64,000 bases of DNA from Aphelocoma coerulescens (Eukaryota > Chordata > Aves > Passeriformes > Corvidae), in the NCBI RefSeq assembly GCF_041296385.1, contig NC_091015.1, forward strand, positions 57,850,345-57,914,344. Direction: 5' to 3'. A program made the translations under genes and the position numbers. Shown piece after piece: positions 50,970-62,410 of this stretch. The first letter of the stretch is position 1. Each line of letters opens with the position of its first letter. A model generated the notes under the pieces. It was not told the origin of the DNA. It did not search any database and saw only the letters and a list, made by a program, of their open reading frames with translations.

Positions 50970-53900
50970 GTCACATCTCTGAAAAAGTGCTAGAAAAAAC
51001 AAACCCCTAAACCCCTGCTCTGTAATGGCATTGGCACAGCAGATCCAGGAGGCGTTGTGATTCAGACACACATGGCTGAGTCACCATTCTCCTGTTCTTC
51101 CTCACTGCTCTTTCCTGACAGTAGTTTAGGGATAGTACAGGTTATTTGGCAATTGTTAGGCACCTCCCCTTGTTTGCCCTGTACCAGATTAGCTGTTCTT
51201 CCAACTGAGTGCTGACAAAGGGAATGATCTGAACATGTTGAGTGATTCACTTCAATATTTCTGGATTATACACAGGGAATTTTCCTTACCTCTGAGCCTG
51301 TTTTTTGGATATGTAACCCAAAACACAAGATGACCAGTTGCCACTGCATAAGTTCAGAGTAGAATCACAAAAAGCAAACAAAAGGAAAGTCTTATACCCA
51401 CCTCAGTAATGTAGATACCTGGTCTTGTTAGGCAGGCGTAAGACAAATGATTGGTTTTAATTAACAGAATGTATCAAACAAATAGATACTTTTGAGGGGA
51501 AATGGGGGAGATATATTTTGCAGCAGGAAAATGTCCTTTGCTAAAGGATGAAAAGAACTACCTACATTACATCCTCAGCATGGCCTTGTTTACCCATTAA
51601 ATGCTTGGTCTTGTTCCAGTTTCAGCCTTTGTACAAGTGTTCAGCACCTGTCTTACTGGTTATCTGTGTTTTCTCTTAATACTAATTTTTTACCTGTCAG
51701 TGTGCTGTCCATTGAATGCCAGCTGGGCGGCAGTGGCAATGCCAGGGAGCACAGGGCAGGGCCAGGGGACACACCAAGATGGATTGCCCTCTGACCAAGG
51801 ATGTATTCATCATCTATGGACAGAGCATAAACAAAAAGGCTCCTGAAAAAAGCAAACCATTTCCTAGAGGTGACATTTAGCAGCTACTTCAACCCCCAGT
51901 TTTCATTTTAGCAGTCAGTTCATCCAAACACAATCAAATTGTCTGTAGCAGAATCCCCAATATATCACTGAAATTAAGTTTCCTCCCCCAGACTGAAGTT
52001 TCGGGTGCTGCAGGTACCCAAGACATGTGACACACCGTGGGAATGCGAGTGCTCAGGACTGCCTATTTGGATTCAGGAAAGGAACTGCCTATACAAACAG
52101 ATGAAGATCATCACAGATCCAAGTCCTGGAAAGAAGGGAGAAACAGCAGGGGCACAAAAATCTCTTGCATGGGTGGCTGTTTTGGATGTAGCACAATGTG
52201 CATTGAGACAGGACTACATCATGGAGGTACCAATGATTTTCTTAAGGAAACTTTAATTTCCATGGCTATAAACTGAAATCTTTCAGTAACAGAAAAAAAA
52301 GAAAAATTGAAGCTACCTGGAAGATTTATAACTCTGCACATTTAAAGCTAATAATACTTTGTTAACACTCTCGTTCTTCTGATTTCTCCTGCCATGAGTT
52401 TAAACTGACCACAGTTATTTGCTTCTTGATAACACCTTCTCAGAATTGCATGGTATCAGCTTTTCCAGGGCCAAAACAGACTCTGACATAAGCAAACTGG
52501 ATTTTGCTTTCAGAAATGAGTACTGTTAAACTTACACTACTTAACAGAGCAAAAGTAAACCTTTACCCAAAGACAGCTCAGACTAGGCAGTAGATCTTTG
52601 CCTTTCTGATCTGATAAAATTAAACAAAAGCAATCAAGGACTCATTTTTACAACATGGAAGGCACTTTTTGCACTGCTTTCAGTTCTGCCAACAAGGATG
52701 TCATACTGATCCCATGGTGATTTTATTCTTGGTCTATCTGTTTTCTTTCTGACAGTCCTCCTCACTCTCCCTTGAAAAAATCCTGTGATGGGGACACAGA
52801 TGTTTCAGTCCATTCAGGCTGAAGCAGTCCCTTCAGGCTGTCTAGACATTGTGACTGTGGATACTCGACGATTTCAAGTGCAATAGGATGTGCCATCTCT
52901 CCAGCAGGTGAACAAACCCACCCATGACTGATCTCAGCCTTCACAGCTCACAACCTATGAACCAGCTGGTATTCTCAGTTCTCAAGTCTCTGAGTAAAGA
53001 CTACAGGGCAGAGAAACATTCAGTTTCTCCTTGCATGTTTATCAACCCAAATGTCTGAAGCAAGACTAATTAGAGAAAGAACAGTCATGCACTATGTCTG
53101 GATAGAATATCATCCCAACATGCTCCAATAGCAGCTTATATGACATAGGGGAAGCTGCCAGTCTGGATCTCAGCCAGGAGTAGAACTCCTTCCCCTCTTT
53201 AAATCGACAGGGATTTGACCACTCACTGCAGTGGAACAAGAATAAACCCTCAGTGTTGCTGGGCTTGCAGCAGTGCTCTCCATGCCACCTGCTCTCTCTC
53301 TGCTTCCTCATTAACATCCTCTAATTGCAGTGGCTCTTTTGGGCTGGTTTACACAGCCCAAGGCAAATGAGAAAATGCCCACCTTTCCACCAGAGGGTCA
53401 TCTGCATAAACAATTAATGAAGAGATGCTGCCCTCAGCTAATGTCCTGTCTGTCAGGTTGATATAACCTAGGGCTAGTTAGATGCTCTGAACAATGATCA
53501 GTTGCTGTTAATGCTCCACTAGACTATTAAACTCCTGTTGGCAGGCTAAAGCATCAGGCAAACGCAGTGGGCTTCTTTATTAAAATATTGAAAAGACTGC
53601 ATCCTGCTGTCAATAATGGTTTTGCTCTCCTAAAAGAAGAAAAATACCTTGTGGCAGAAATGTAATTACAAGAGAAACACTGTACTTCCCTGGTTTAGAG
53701 CAGATGGAGAAAAGGTCAGCTATCAATTAAGACGTAGGATAAAATATTCCTATATAAGGATAAGAAAAAAGTGAATGAAAATAAACTCCTCTATATGAGA
53801 ATAAACATGTTTTCTGTTTCGCTTATACTGCAAGGAGATCTCTACACAAATTTAGAAGAAAAGTAATTACCTGGATAACTTCTAAAAGTTCCATAAGAAC

Positions 53901-56900
53901 ATTTTAAGATGGAGGGAAAATCACAGAAGTTTAATGGTGTGGGTATGGAGTCACCTCTAAATTTGTGTGGTGACTGGCCCAGGCAGTGCAAAAAGGACAG
54001 CAAATTGTGCCATAGGCAGGTGTTGCCCCAAAACAGAAGGATGGACACATTAGATGAAGTAGGTGCATTAAAATCACCAGGTTAGATTTGCCCTTCGTGC
54101 AAATCAGTCTGCTTGGCTTATTGAGCTAGGACAGGAAAAAATCACCTACCATTAAATACACATGGGAAATTTTTTCCCAAATGAACCACACACTTTGATT
54201 TCATTCCACATAGTCTTCAAAACCTGAGACCTGTATTTAAGCAAGACCTATCCTGTACAAGGTAGCATTTTTTGTTTCCTTTCTGCACCACCTCGATTTA
54301 AAATACTGAGATTTTTTTTTTTTTCTGGCAGAAAGGATATTTCTTGAACTTTCATTATTAAGCCTGTCATTTTATGTTTAAAGTTTGATGTTGTTAACAG
54401 ACAGAGCTGGGTCAAAGACAGGGAAACTCCTTGTGATGAAGGCTAATTGGAGGAAAAGAGCTGAACAATTCCAAAAAGCACCAAATATTTCAAGAATTTT
54501 TCATTAAAATAAACAGTAGTTAGTTTAGTTTAGCTCTCATTAAAGCAGACTTTAAGGGTCATTTTTCTTGACCTCATTTTTTGAAAGACCACATTACAGA
54601 AGAGAAAGAACAATTTTTACTTTTTTTCCCCTTTTCTGTGTATATGGAGAGGTCCTCTCCTGAAGTTTTGATGCTGAAATAAGGCCTCTGCCTTAGATAT
54701 ACCCAAGTTCATTTTAAAAATAACTAGAAATAACCATGACAAAAGTATTCTTATCCTTTACTCATTAATAAACTCTTCAAAGTAAAATCATTTTTATGTT
54801 CTTCTGAAATACTCATCAGGATACAAGTTACATTTCCAAGTGTTTTTAACAGATGTGTTGGGCACCTTTTATATTATAAACATGTATGTGCAGCAAGAGC
54901 CATGCAGAATTAATAAATTATAGATAATCTTCTTCTGTGTTTACCATCTTTCTTTTCTTTTGTTCATGGAAATTTACCCCTGTAAGATTATAACAAAAAT
55001 TATATTAAAAATAATCATAATCCTGTTTAAAGCTTAAAACATGAACTAGTCAGTTCATTACTGATGAATGACAGTTTAACCTAAAAGTTAAAATCATATG
55101 CTTACATGAAGTGCTCATGTTCTTGTCTCCAACTTCTATCATATTTATTTCCTTCACTTCTCACCCAATATATTTCTTTGACAGGTCCAAATAATGGCTA
55201 TGACTCAGAAATACATCAGTGCCAAGCACAAATGACTGGTGTGCACAGACAGCATAAACTCCTTTGTATCATATAAGCTACAATAACACCAGTAGCAAAG
55301 GTTAAGTACAGGTAATTCTCAAGGGGAAAGAAAGTAAGAAACATGTCTACACTTTGAGGACATTAATTTCTTTCGTATTAATGATTGTTCTGTGAGCTAA
55401 ATCTAATTCAGATCTTAATGTGTATCTGGGCTCTGTTTTGAAAGAAAGCCTCTCTTTTTCCTGGTTTCAGTGGAATATGAATAGATATTAATTGTTGTCA
55501 AAACATCAGAGTTGCAGGAGATCATTTTCCTGTTGCTTGTGCTGTGATTCAATAAGCTTGTAAGCTTTTGCTGATTTAATTTCACACATGACAATCACTT
55601 TCAAAATTTTGACTCAAAAAGTTAAAACCATGTTCCATCAATGCCTGCAAGCTGCTGAGGAGCCAACTTGCAGCTACTACGTGGCGCATTTAACACACAA
55701 CAGACTTCTGCTTACTCTAAATAAACAATAATGGTCGCAGAAAGTTTACATCCCTGAAAAGGGTCTGAAGAAGTAACATATATGAAAAGATGGAAAACTC
55801 TCCTATTTCCACTTCCAAGAATATTTGTTGTGTAAATAAGAGAATGTATTGTTTTTCTTTAGTGATGCAAACCAGAAATTTAGTTTTAGGCTCTTTCTTC
55901 CAGAACATATACCCCCTCTACATCATATAAAAGGCATCCAGCTTTAAAAACAGTGCTAAATACTATAAGCTTTGATCTAACATGAATTTCACTCCATCCT
56001 CCTCAAGCACTGCCCAGTTTCTTCATAAAACAACAATTAATTAGATCCAACACATTGTCTAATACACTTTTTTAAAATGTTCGCTGCTCAGTGTGTCAGT
56101 AAATCCACTTTCAAAGCTATTTCCTAGCCTTCATAAATTCAAGTTTAACTCTTTGAGGTAAATTTACACATAGAAAACAGTCAAAACTATTCTACAAAAT
56201 TCTAAATCTACACATAGCAGATTGGGGATATACTACATTATGGGTGCCATTTATATTTACACTGCACAGGTTGACTTCCTGCACTGTATTTATACCAAAC
56301 AGTTTAAAACTCTCATCTCAATTTCTCAGATACTAGATCTCTGAATTCCAGCTCCATCAGTGCAATCCTGAAAATACAGGACTCAGATAGCTTCAGTTTT
56401 TATATTACAGAACAAACATAACAAAAAATTCAAATCAATTGTAGCTGGGATGAATAAAATGCTTACAAGGAGAACAGTATCTGAAACATTTTGTGCACCA
56501 GGTTTTGCTGGCACAAATTAACAACATTTATTTGATAGTATTCTATCATGATACTACTCATGATAAACCAGTACAGTTTATGATGCTGTATCTCTCACAA
56601 TTGTTTGGATCTGCTATTGATGACTTAAGTGCCTTGTTTTGTGTATGTTTCTGAGCAGATGGAGGGTGAATTCTGATTTTGGTAATTAGTAGATGGGTCA
56701 TTGAACATAATTTTTTAGTTAGTTAATATATTAGATTTTGAAAAATAGAGGCCTAATGAACTAATTTACATATAATTATTAATAATCTCAACTACATTAC
56801 TTTGAGTAGGCAAGTTGCATAACTCATGTACTCAGAAAATGGGTACATTCAGCTCTAGTCATGAAAAGCTCTTGCTTTATTCAGTAGAGAAAGAATCACC

Positions 56901-59021
56901 TACGTGTAGCAAATGCCAGCTTGTCCCTTCTGAAACAGCTTTGTATTTTAAGATGAAAAATATTTAAAAGACAGTCTTATTCTGTCATTCACAGATCAGA
57001 AAGCCTTGCTTTAAATGGAGCAGAAACCTGCCAAAGGTCAGACTGGGAATCATTAGCAGAACTAAGGGCAGACCCTGTATTCCTGAGCTCAGCCAAGCCC
57101 AGGTCTCTCAAGCAACTCAATGCAGGATCAAGCCATAATAAGAAACCTTTGAGGTCACAGTCCATCAGTCCTCACAACAATAACTGTTCAGCCATGATAA
57201 GGGAAGAAGATACATCTTTCTACTTATCCATTTTCATTTCTTCCTCTATCTTTTACTTCCTTCAACTCTACTTTGTCCAAGACAGACTGCTGTGCTTTTC
57301 CCCCTCTACTAAATGCACCTCCAGGAGGAAGGGGAAAAGGGGGAGGGCCAGGGGGGGAGGGGGAGAAGAAAGCAAAACAACAAAGCAAAAATCTGCAAAT
57401 AATCCATCACTTACCAAAGCAACATTACACTTTATTCCAGAGCTTTGAACTACGTAGAAAATGAGGAAGAATCAGCCATTCATCATTTATTGTTGCATCA
57501 GTTTCTCAATGCTTAATGCAGGTCAGGGTAATTTAGAACATGTTGAAGCAGCTCTAAATTATTCTTTGGACCTGGATCATTCTTTATAGCACTTAGGACT
57601 ATAGCAAGAGCTCACTTTTTCCTCAGTCATTTGGGGATACTGTGGGTCTAACACAATGGAGGATCTTGAAGAAAATCTCTAGGAACGGTCAAGGAGCTCT
57701 AAGCATCATAGAGGAAAAGCAATTCAGAGGGGATCAGAGAGCAGGGGAGTCTCTGAACCAGGGTGGTGGTTTTGCCTGTTTTAAAGATGAATTTAGTTTC
57801 TGACAACCAGAAAATGTCCTTCAGTTTGGGTTATTTCTTGGGGTCTAATTAAATTATCCTGGGTGTCTTTCTCTCTGTAATGCTCATCAGGAGGCTGACA
57901 GATTCGTTTCCTGCATCTCATGAAAAATTGCATGCATATGTCAGTGGACAAATCACAGTCTTCAGTCATGGTTTCTAGAAGTATAACATAAATAAATAAA
58001 ATCACATAACTGTTTACTGTGAGATCTCTCTCTTTTCTCCCTCTCGCATATACAGATTCCTCACTGGGCATGAGGCCTATGCAAATGTAAAATGTGACTT
58101 TAGGGATAGAAAGTGCATCCTGCTTGCTCTGAGGTTTTCAGAATGCCTTGAACAGATTATTCATGATTGTATGAAAGCCAAAAGAACAATATGGAAAGCA
58201 GATTGGCTATACACCTACAGCCCAATGCCAACTTGGCTCTGTGTTTAGGGGCTGACATCATTTCTTGAAAGAGCTGGAGCTACAAGTCAGTTTAGTTTGA
58301 AAAGAGGACACTCCATGAAGCTGTGGGCAGGTCACATCATATCAGGCTTCATGGAACATTATTAAATACCTATGATCTGGAGGTGTGGGGAAGTTTACCT
58401 TCAAACCCTTGATACTACTCTGGCATCAAATATATTCTGTCCTAGACAGCTGGTATTAACTCAAAGTCTATAGTACCCACATAGAGTAGACAGACAGGAT
58501 ACAGCAGACATGCAAAACTACAGAAAAGGTTTCCCACATGGAAAATGCTTTTTACATTATTCTACATATTCATATGACTTCCAAAAATTCGTTTTTCCAA
58601 GGAGCAAAAGTGAAGTTAAAATCCTGGGAACTAATAGGAATAATTCCTATAGTTAAACAGCTGACAACTGCTGAGATGCATTTTAAGAAACATTCAAGAT
58701 TAAAGAAGATTATCTCATTTTTCCCCCTCTTACTTTAAAAAACTAAAAAGAAATAAGAGAAAGGAAGAGTGAGTGAAGAAGCAAGCTGTGTGGATTGAGC
58801 ACTCTGAAGCTGTTGAGGATATAATTTCTGAATATTAGGGAATCGGCCTGATGAAAAGGTTCATTATGGGATTCTAGGACTCCAGGAGTTCAGAGGAACC
58901 TTGGGGATGCTTTTAGATCCTGGACTCCAAGACGCCATTCCTACTGAAACCTGAGAATGACCTTGACTACTCATAGATAAACTTGAGAGATAAGGTTGCT
59001 ACACAGACTGCCTACACTGAC
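50970..59021. other. Anonymous AT-rich non-coding stretch
   Basis: No gene is supported; open frames are 99 codons or fewer and unrecognised. A strong G-rich tract lies at 57,331-57,363. The segments 53,390-53,600, 54,350-54,580 and 58,060-58,330 are repeat-free with homeodomain- and octamer-like words (for example ATGCAAAT at 58,079-58,086), and may be conserved regulatory DNA. That is inference from texture only. Confidence 0.65.
57331..57363 (+). other. G-rich tract, G-quadruplex-type
   Basis: Runs of 4, 5, 3, 7 and 5 G are separated by 4, 1, 3 and 1 non-G bases within about 33 bp, inside a longer purine tract reaching about 57,380. This exceeds the usual four-tract quadruplex rule. The overlapping frames (57,149-57,448 and 57,273-57,464) owe their Gly/Arg/Lys-rich middle to this tract and are not called genes. 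Confidence 0.85.
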
Positions 59022-59715
59022 TTCATAGAGTCACAGAATTGCTTAGGTTGAAAAAGACCTCTAAGATCATCAAGTCCAGCTGTAGATTTGATGCTGCCAA
59101 GTCCACCACTGAACCATGCCACCAAGTGTCACATCTACATGTCTGTTAAATACCACCAGGCATGGTGACGCAACCACTTCCCTGGCAGCCTCTTCCAATG
59201 CTTGGCAACCCTTTCGGTGGAGGCATTTCTTCTAGCATCCAGTCTAAAGCTCCCCTGGCACAACTTGAGGCTGTTTCTTCTCATGTTACCTGGGAGAAGA
59301 GACCAGCTCCCACCTCACTACAACCTTACTTCAGGGAGTTGTAGAGAGCAATAAGGTCAACCCTGAGCCTCCTTTTCTCCAGGGTAAACACCCCCAGCTT
59401 CCTCAGCCTCTCCTCATCTGTCTTGTGCTCCAGACCCTTCACCAGCTCCTTTGCCCTTCTCAGGACATGCTCCAGCACCTCAATGTCTCTCTGGTAGAGA
59501 GGGGCCCAAAACTGAACACAGTGTTTAAGGTGCAGCCCCACCAGTGCCGAGTGCAGATGGATGATCACTGCCCTGGTCCTGCTGGCCACACTACTGCTGA
59601 CACAAGCCAGGATGCCATTGACCTTTGTGGCCGCCTGGGCACTCACTGGCTTATGTCCAGCCAGCTGTCAACCAGCAGGCTTGATCTTTTTCCACCAGGC
59701 AGCTTTCCAGCCACA
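59022..59715 (-). mobile_element. CR1 LINE fragment, 5'-truncated, minus strand
   Basis: About 690 bp of a CR1 3' end lies in reverse. On the minus strand it finishes with an ATTCTGTGACTCTATGAA-type terminus at about 59,022, preceded by a typical CR1 3'UTR. The coding relic is still open for 106 codons (59,646-59,326). It shows [34 protein letters not shown] and EKRRLR followed by LIALYN, the signature of the reverse-transcriptase C-terminus of avian CR1. Of the three CR1 copies this one is the best preserved and so probably the youngest. Similarity ends at the GCAGCTTTCCAGCCAC block near 59,715. It is severely 5'-truncated and cannot transpose alone. It sits about 1.8 kb from the CpG-richer block at 62.1 kb. 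Confidence 0.96.
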
Positions 59716-61470
59716 GCTGTTAGTGAGATTCCATTAAAGAACAACTAGCTCACGTAACCAAAGAATAACAACCTATACTTAGTAATAGAATGACGAAGAC
59801 ATTGACCTAATTGAGCAATCAACTGACTTATGCCAGGAGAAGCCAAAGATTCTTAGGCACTTGGATTTCTCTTCTCAATCTCAATGTTTCATTCACCTTT
59901 CACGTGTAAGATGACAGGGCAAGCACTGGTCTGCCACGTGCTGAAGCTCTCATCCCATTAAATTCCATAACAAAACTCCTGTTGGCTCATTGGATCAAGT
60001 TTCCACTATCAAACTGAAATGACGCATCACTTTTTGAACTGTCCCTGTCTTTCCTCTGAGGCAAAAAAGTCTCTTCTGCTTACCACAGCTTCTGTATTAT
60101 AACAAATCTGAAGGTAATGTTATTACAAGCACTACAAAACGAGTGCATGTTACCTGTGTAGTAGCTCTCTAAGCTACTAATTTGACTCCACTTTTTCTCA
60201 CAGGTTCAGTACTAAGCTGGAACAATCTAGCTTCAAGGACATCATTCTGCAATCCCATCCATAGGTACTGCACTGATTTCTCATGTCCCGCACTGAATTG
60301 TGTGCTAGGACTTTTGGGGCAGATATGACAGAACTAGTGCCATAGTGACATGAGCTACCCCATGAATCCTCTCCTAGCCTGTTGAAGGAGAATTTGATTG
60401 CACTAGTGGGTATAAATAATCTTGAACTAGCACCTCTTTTACACAAAACACTTCCATGTCCAGACATTTCAGGTTTCAGTGATGTGACTTTTTTTAGTGG
60501 GAAGGTGCAGTTACAGTCCAGACCAATGAAGCAAGTCAATTGTTAGCACAGAGGAAGGGAAGAAAAATTCAGTGACTTTCTCCAGTGGCTGGATAATAAG
60601 AGAAAATAGAGACAGCCTTTCCTACAGAGATCACACATGCTGACTTGAGGAGATAGGTGGGGAGAATGTTTACAGAAGTGCTCATAGATTTGACAATGAT
60701 TTATTCTGGGATCGTACAGCAAACAGAAGACTTGCAAGACCATCTTATCGCAGCCCAACTAACAACAAAGTCAGATCTGTGTGAGGAAGGTCACATTTCG
60801 GAGGTCTGTGGGAAATATGGTGGTGCAGACTTAGCTCTACAAGAGAGTGAGCCATCCAACCTCACTCCTCTCAAGGCACATGAAAGCAAGCATCAACAGC
60901 TGTCTACACATCTGTAATAATGCTGCTGAATCAAAATTACAGCCATCAACACCCACAGACACACTAGCCAGAAAGGAAACACTGAGCAAAAGAGAATGAA
61001 ACAGAGCCCTAAGGACCGTTTTTGTCCTTCTACAGCTGCAACAAGGGTGCTCTCCAAAGTACAGGCAGATGGGCTGTTTTGTAAAAACTGCAAATAATTT
61101 CTATCCACCACTCCAAATCACATATATTAAAGTGCATATCAGAACTACAAAATCATAAGTACTTTTGTTTCCTTTTTTTTTAAAATGTGAGATCCTATTG
61201 TGAGTCATATCAGAAATCTCAGTAAATACAAATTATATGTAATTTTCAAATAATTCCTATTTCTCAAATATCTAAAAAAGGCATTTATATGACAGGAAAT
61301 AAAGTAGTAAATGCCATCTGATACTTACTTCAGCTGTAACTGGCAACAGAAATGCATATCATATATGCACACACACGAACACATGCACACCTCTCAACTT
61401 TCCATCTCAGAGTTTAATATAGATTCTGTGTAAGGCACAGCCCTGTGTAACATATAAACAGCTGTATTTC
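59716..61470. other. Anonymous non-coding stretch
   Basis: No gene is supported. Open frames of 71-113 codons on both strands show no recognisable domains. No further repeat is seen apart from a short imperfect CA-rich run at about 61,370-61,392. Confidence 0.65.
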
Positions 61471-61474
61471 AGCA

Positions 61475-61983
61475 ATATTTACAACAAAGCTTTTATTTAA
61501 ACTAAAATGATCTATCAAGGTCCATGTCACAGTTAATACAACAAAAGTAACAGGAACTACTGTCAATTTAAGGCAAATACATATTTGTGAGTTGGTACAT
61601 ATTTCCCCAATAAACACCTGAACAGAATTGTATTTCCTTTCATGCTGGATACAAACCTCAAATCTACTTGTACACAGCTGTTGGGGTAAACTGACTCTGC
61701 TTGCTTCAAAAAGAAAAATTAAGAAATCGAGTAAAACACACTTATTAAGTTGGAGAATACGTGCCACAGCATGCCCTAGTACAGAAAAGCAATAGTCATT
61801 CCAGAGGGAAATCACTGCAGATTCCACCAATATGGAAACTTTGACCATGAAGCTGCTCTTCTAATACTTTTAAAAGGAATAAGCATATTGCAACATGTCT
61901 GTTGTCATCTTGCACTTTTGAACCTACAGGGAATTGAATTGTTTGGTTTTCTGTAAGTTCAGGAAGCTGTTGTGTAGCTACAG
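61475..61983 (-). other. Possible terminal exon and 3'UTR (unproven)
   Basis: On the minus strand a pyrimidine-rich AAACTTCTGTTTAG ends at 61,984 and would serve as a splice acceptor. From 61,983 a frame continues for about 62 codons (for example VATQQLPELTEN, VGSKVQDDNRHV and HIGGICSDFPLE) and stops at 61,796-61,798. About 300 bp later AATAAA occurs at 61,497-61,492. The amino-acid composition is balanced and protein-like, unlike most frames in the window. A second minus-strand frame of 144 codons (61,848-61,414) overlaps and would lie in the presumed 3'UTR. I do not recognise the protein, and nothing upstream on the minus strand within the window is a convincing partner exon. Chance, or a remnant of a retrocopy, remains likely. 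Confidence 0.2.
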
Positions 61984-62084
61984 CTAAACAGAAGTTTGAA
62001 TAAATAAATTTCTGAGTCATCAATCAACCTCTCATTTACTCATTTAGTGGGAGGGTGAATGTCTTTCATGAATCTGGTGGAGCA

Positions 62085-62410
62085 GCACGGAGGTTAAGAA
62101 CATACTCCATCTGTTTGTTCACGGCTCAGCAGCACTCCCCGCTTCCCAGCGCAGGGAAGGGAGGGGATTCCTGCCCCGAGCAAGGAGGGAGTGTGCCAGC
62201 TTTCCACTAGCATGGCTCCGTTTGACCTCTCACATGCCCGTTCTTGCAGCCTCCGAGCGGTGGCTGCCAATCACACCGAACTGTGGAGTGGGTTTGCAAC
62301 AGTCCATAATATCAGCATATTTCAAATGGCAGGTGGAGACATTTCTTTGTCAGCACAGCGAGCTGTGCGGGTTCTGGTATAAGCAGAAGTGATATAACAC
62401 GCCTCCCTGT
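62085..62410. other. CpG-richer block, candidate regulatory element or exon
   Basis: CpG dinucleotides are far denser here (at least ten in about 330 bp, for example in CCCCGAGC, CTCCGAGCGG, CACCGAAC, GTGCGGG and ACACGCC) than in the surrounding DNA, where they are scarce. A pyrimidine-rich stretch ending TTCTTGCAG at 62,249 and a GTATAAG at 62,377 bracket an open 127-bp segment on the plus strand, an exon-like arrangement. A CCAAT word and a TGACCT half-site are present. It may be a small CpG island/promoter, a conserved non-coding element, or an exon. The sequence alone cannot decide. Confidence 0.35.

Noticed and set aside
57149..57448. 99-codon frame with a Gly/Arg-rich middle
   Set aside because: The low-complexity middle is the G-rich tract at 57,331-57,363 read as codons.
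59425..59748. 107-codon plus-strand frame
   Set aside because: It lies antisense to the minus-strand CR1 coding relic and is a shadow of it.
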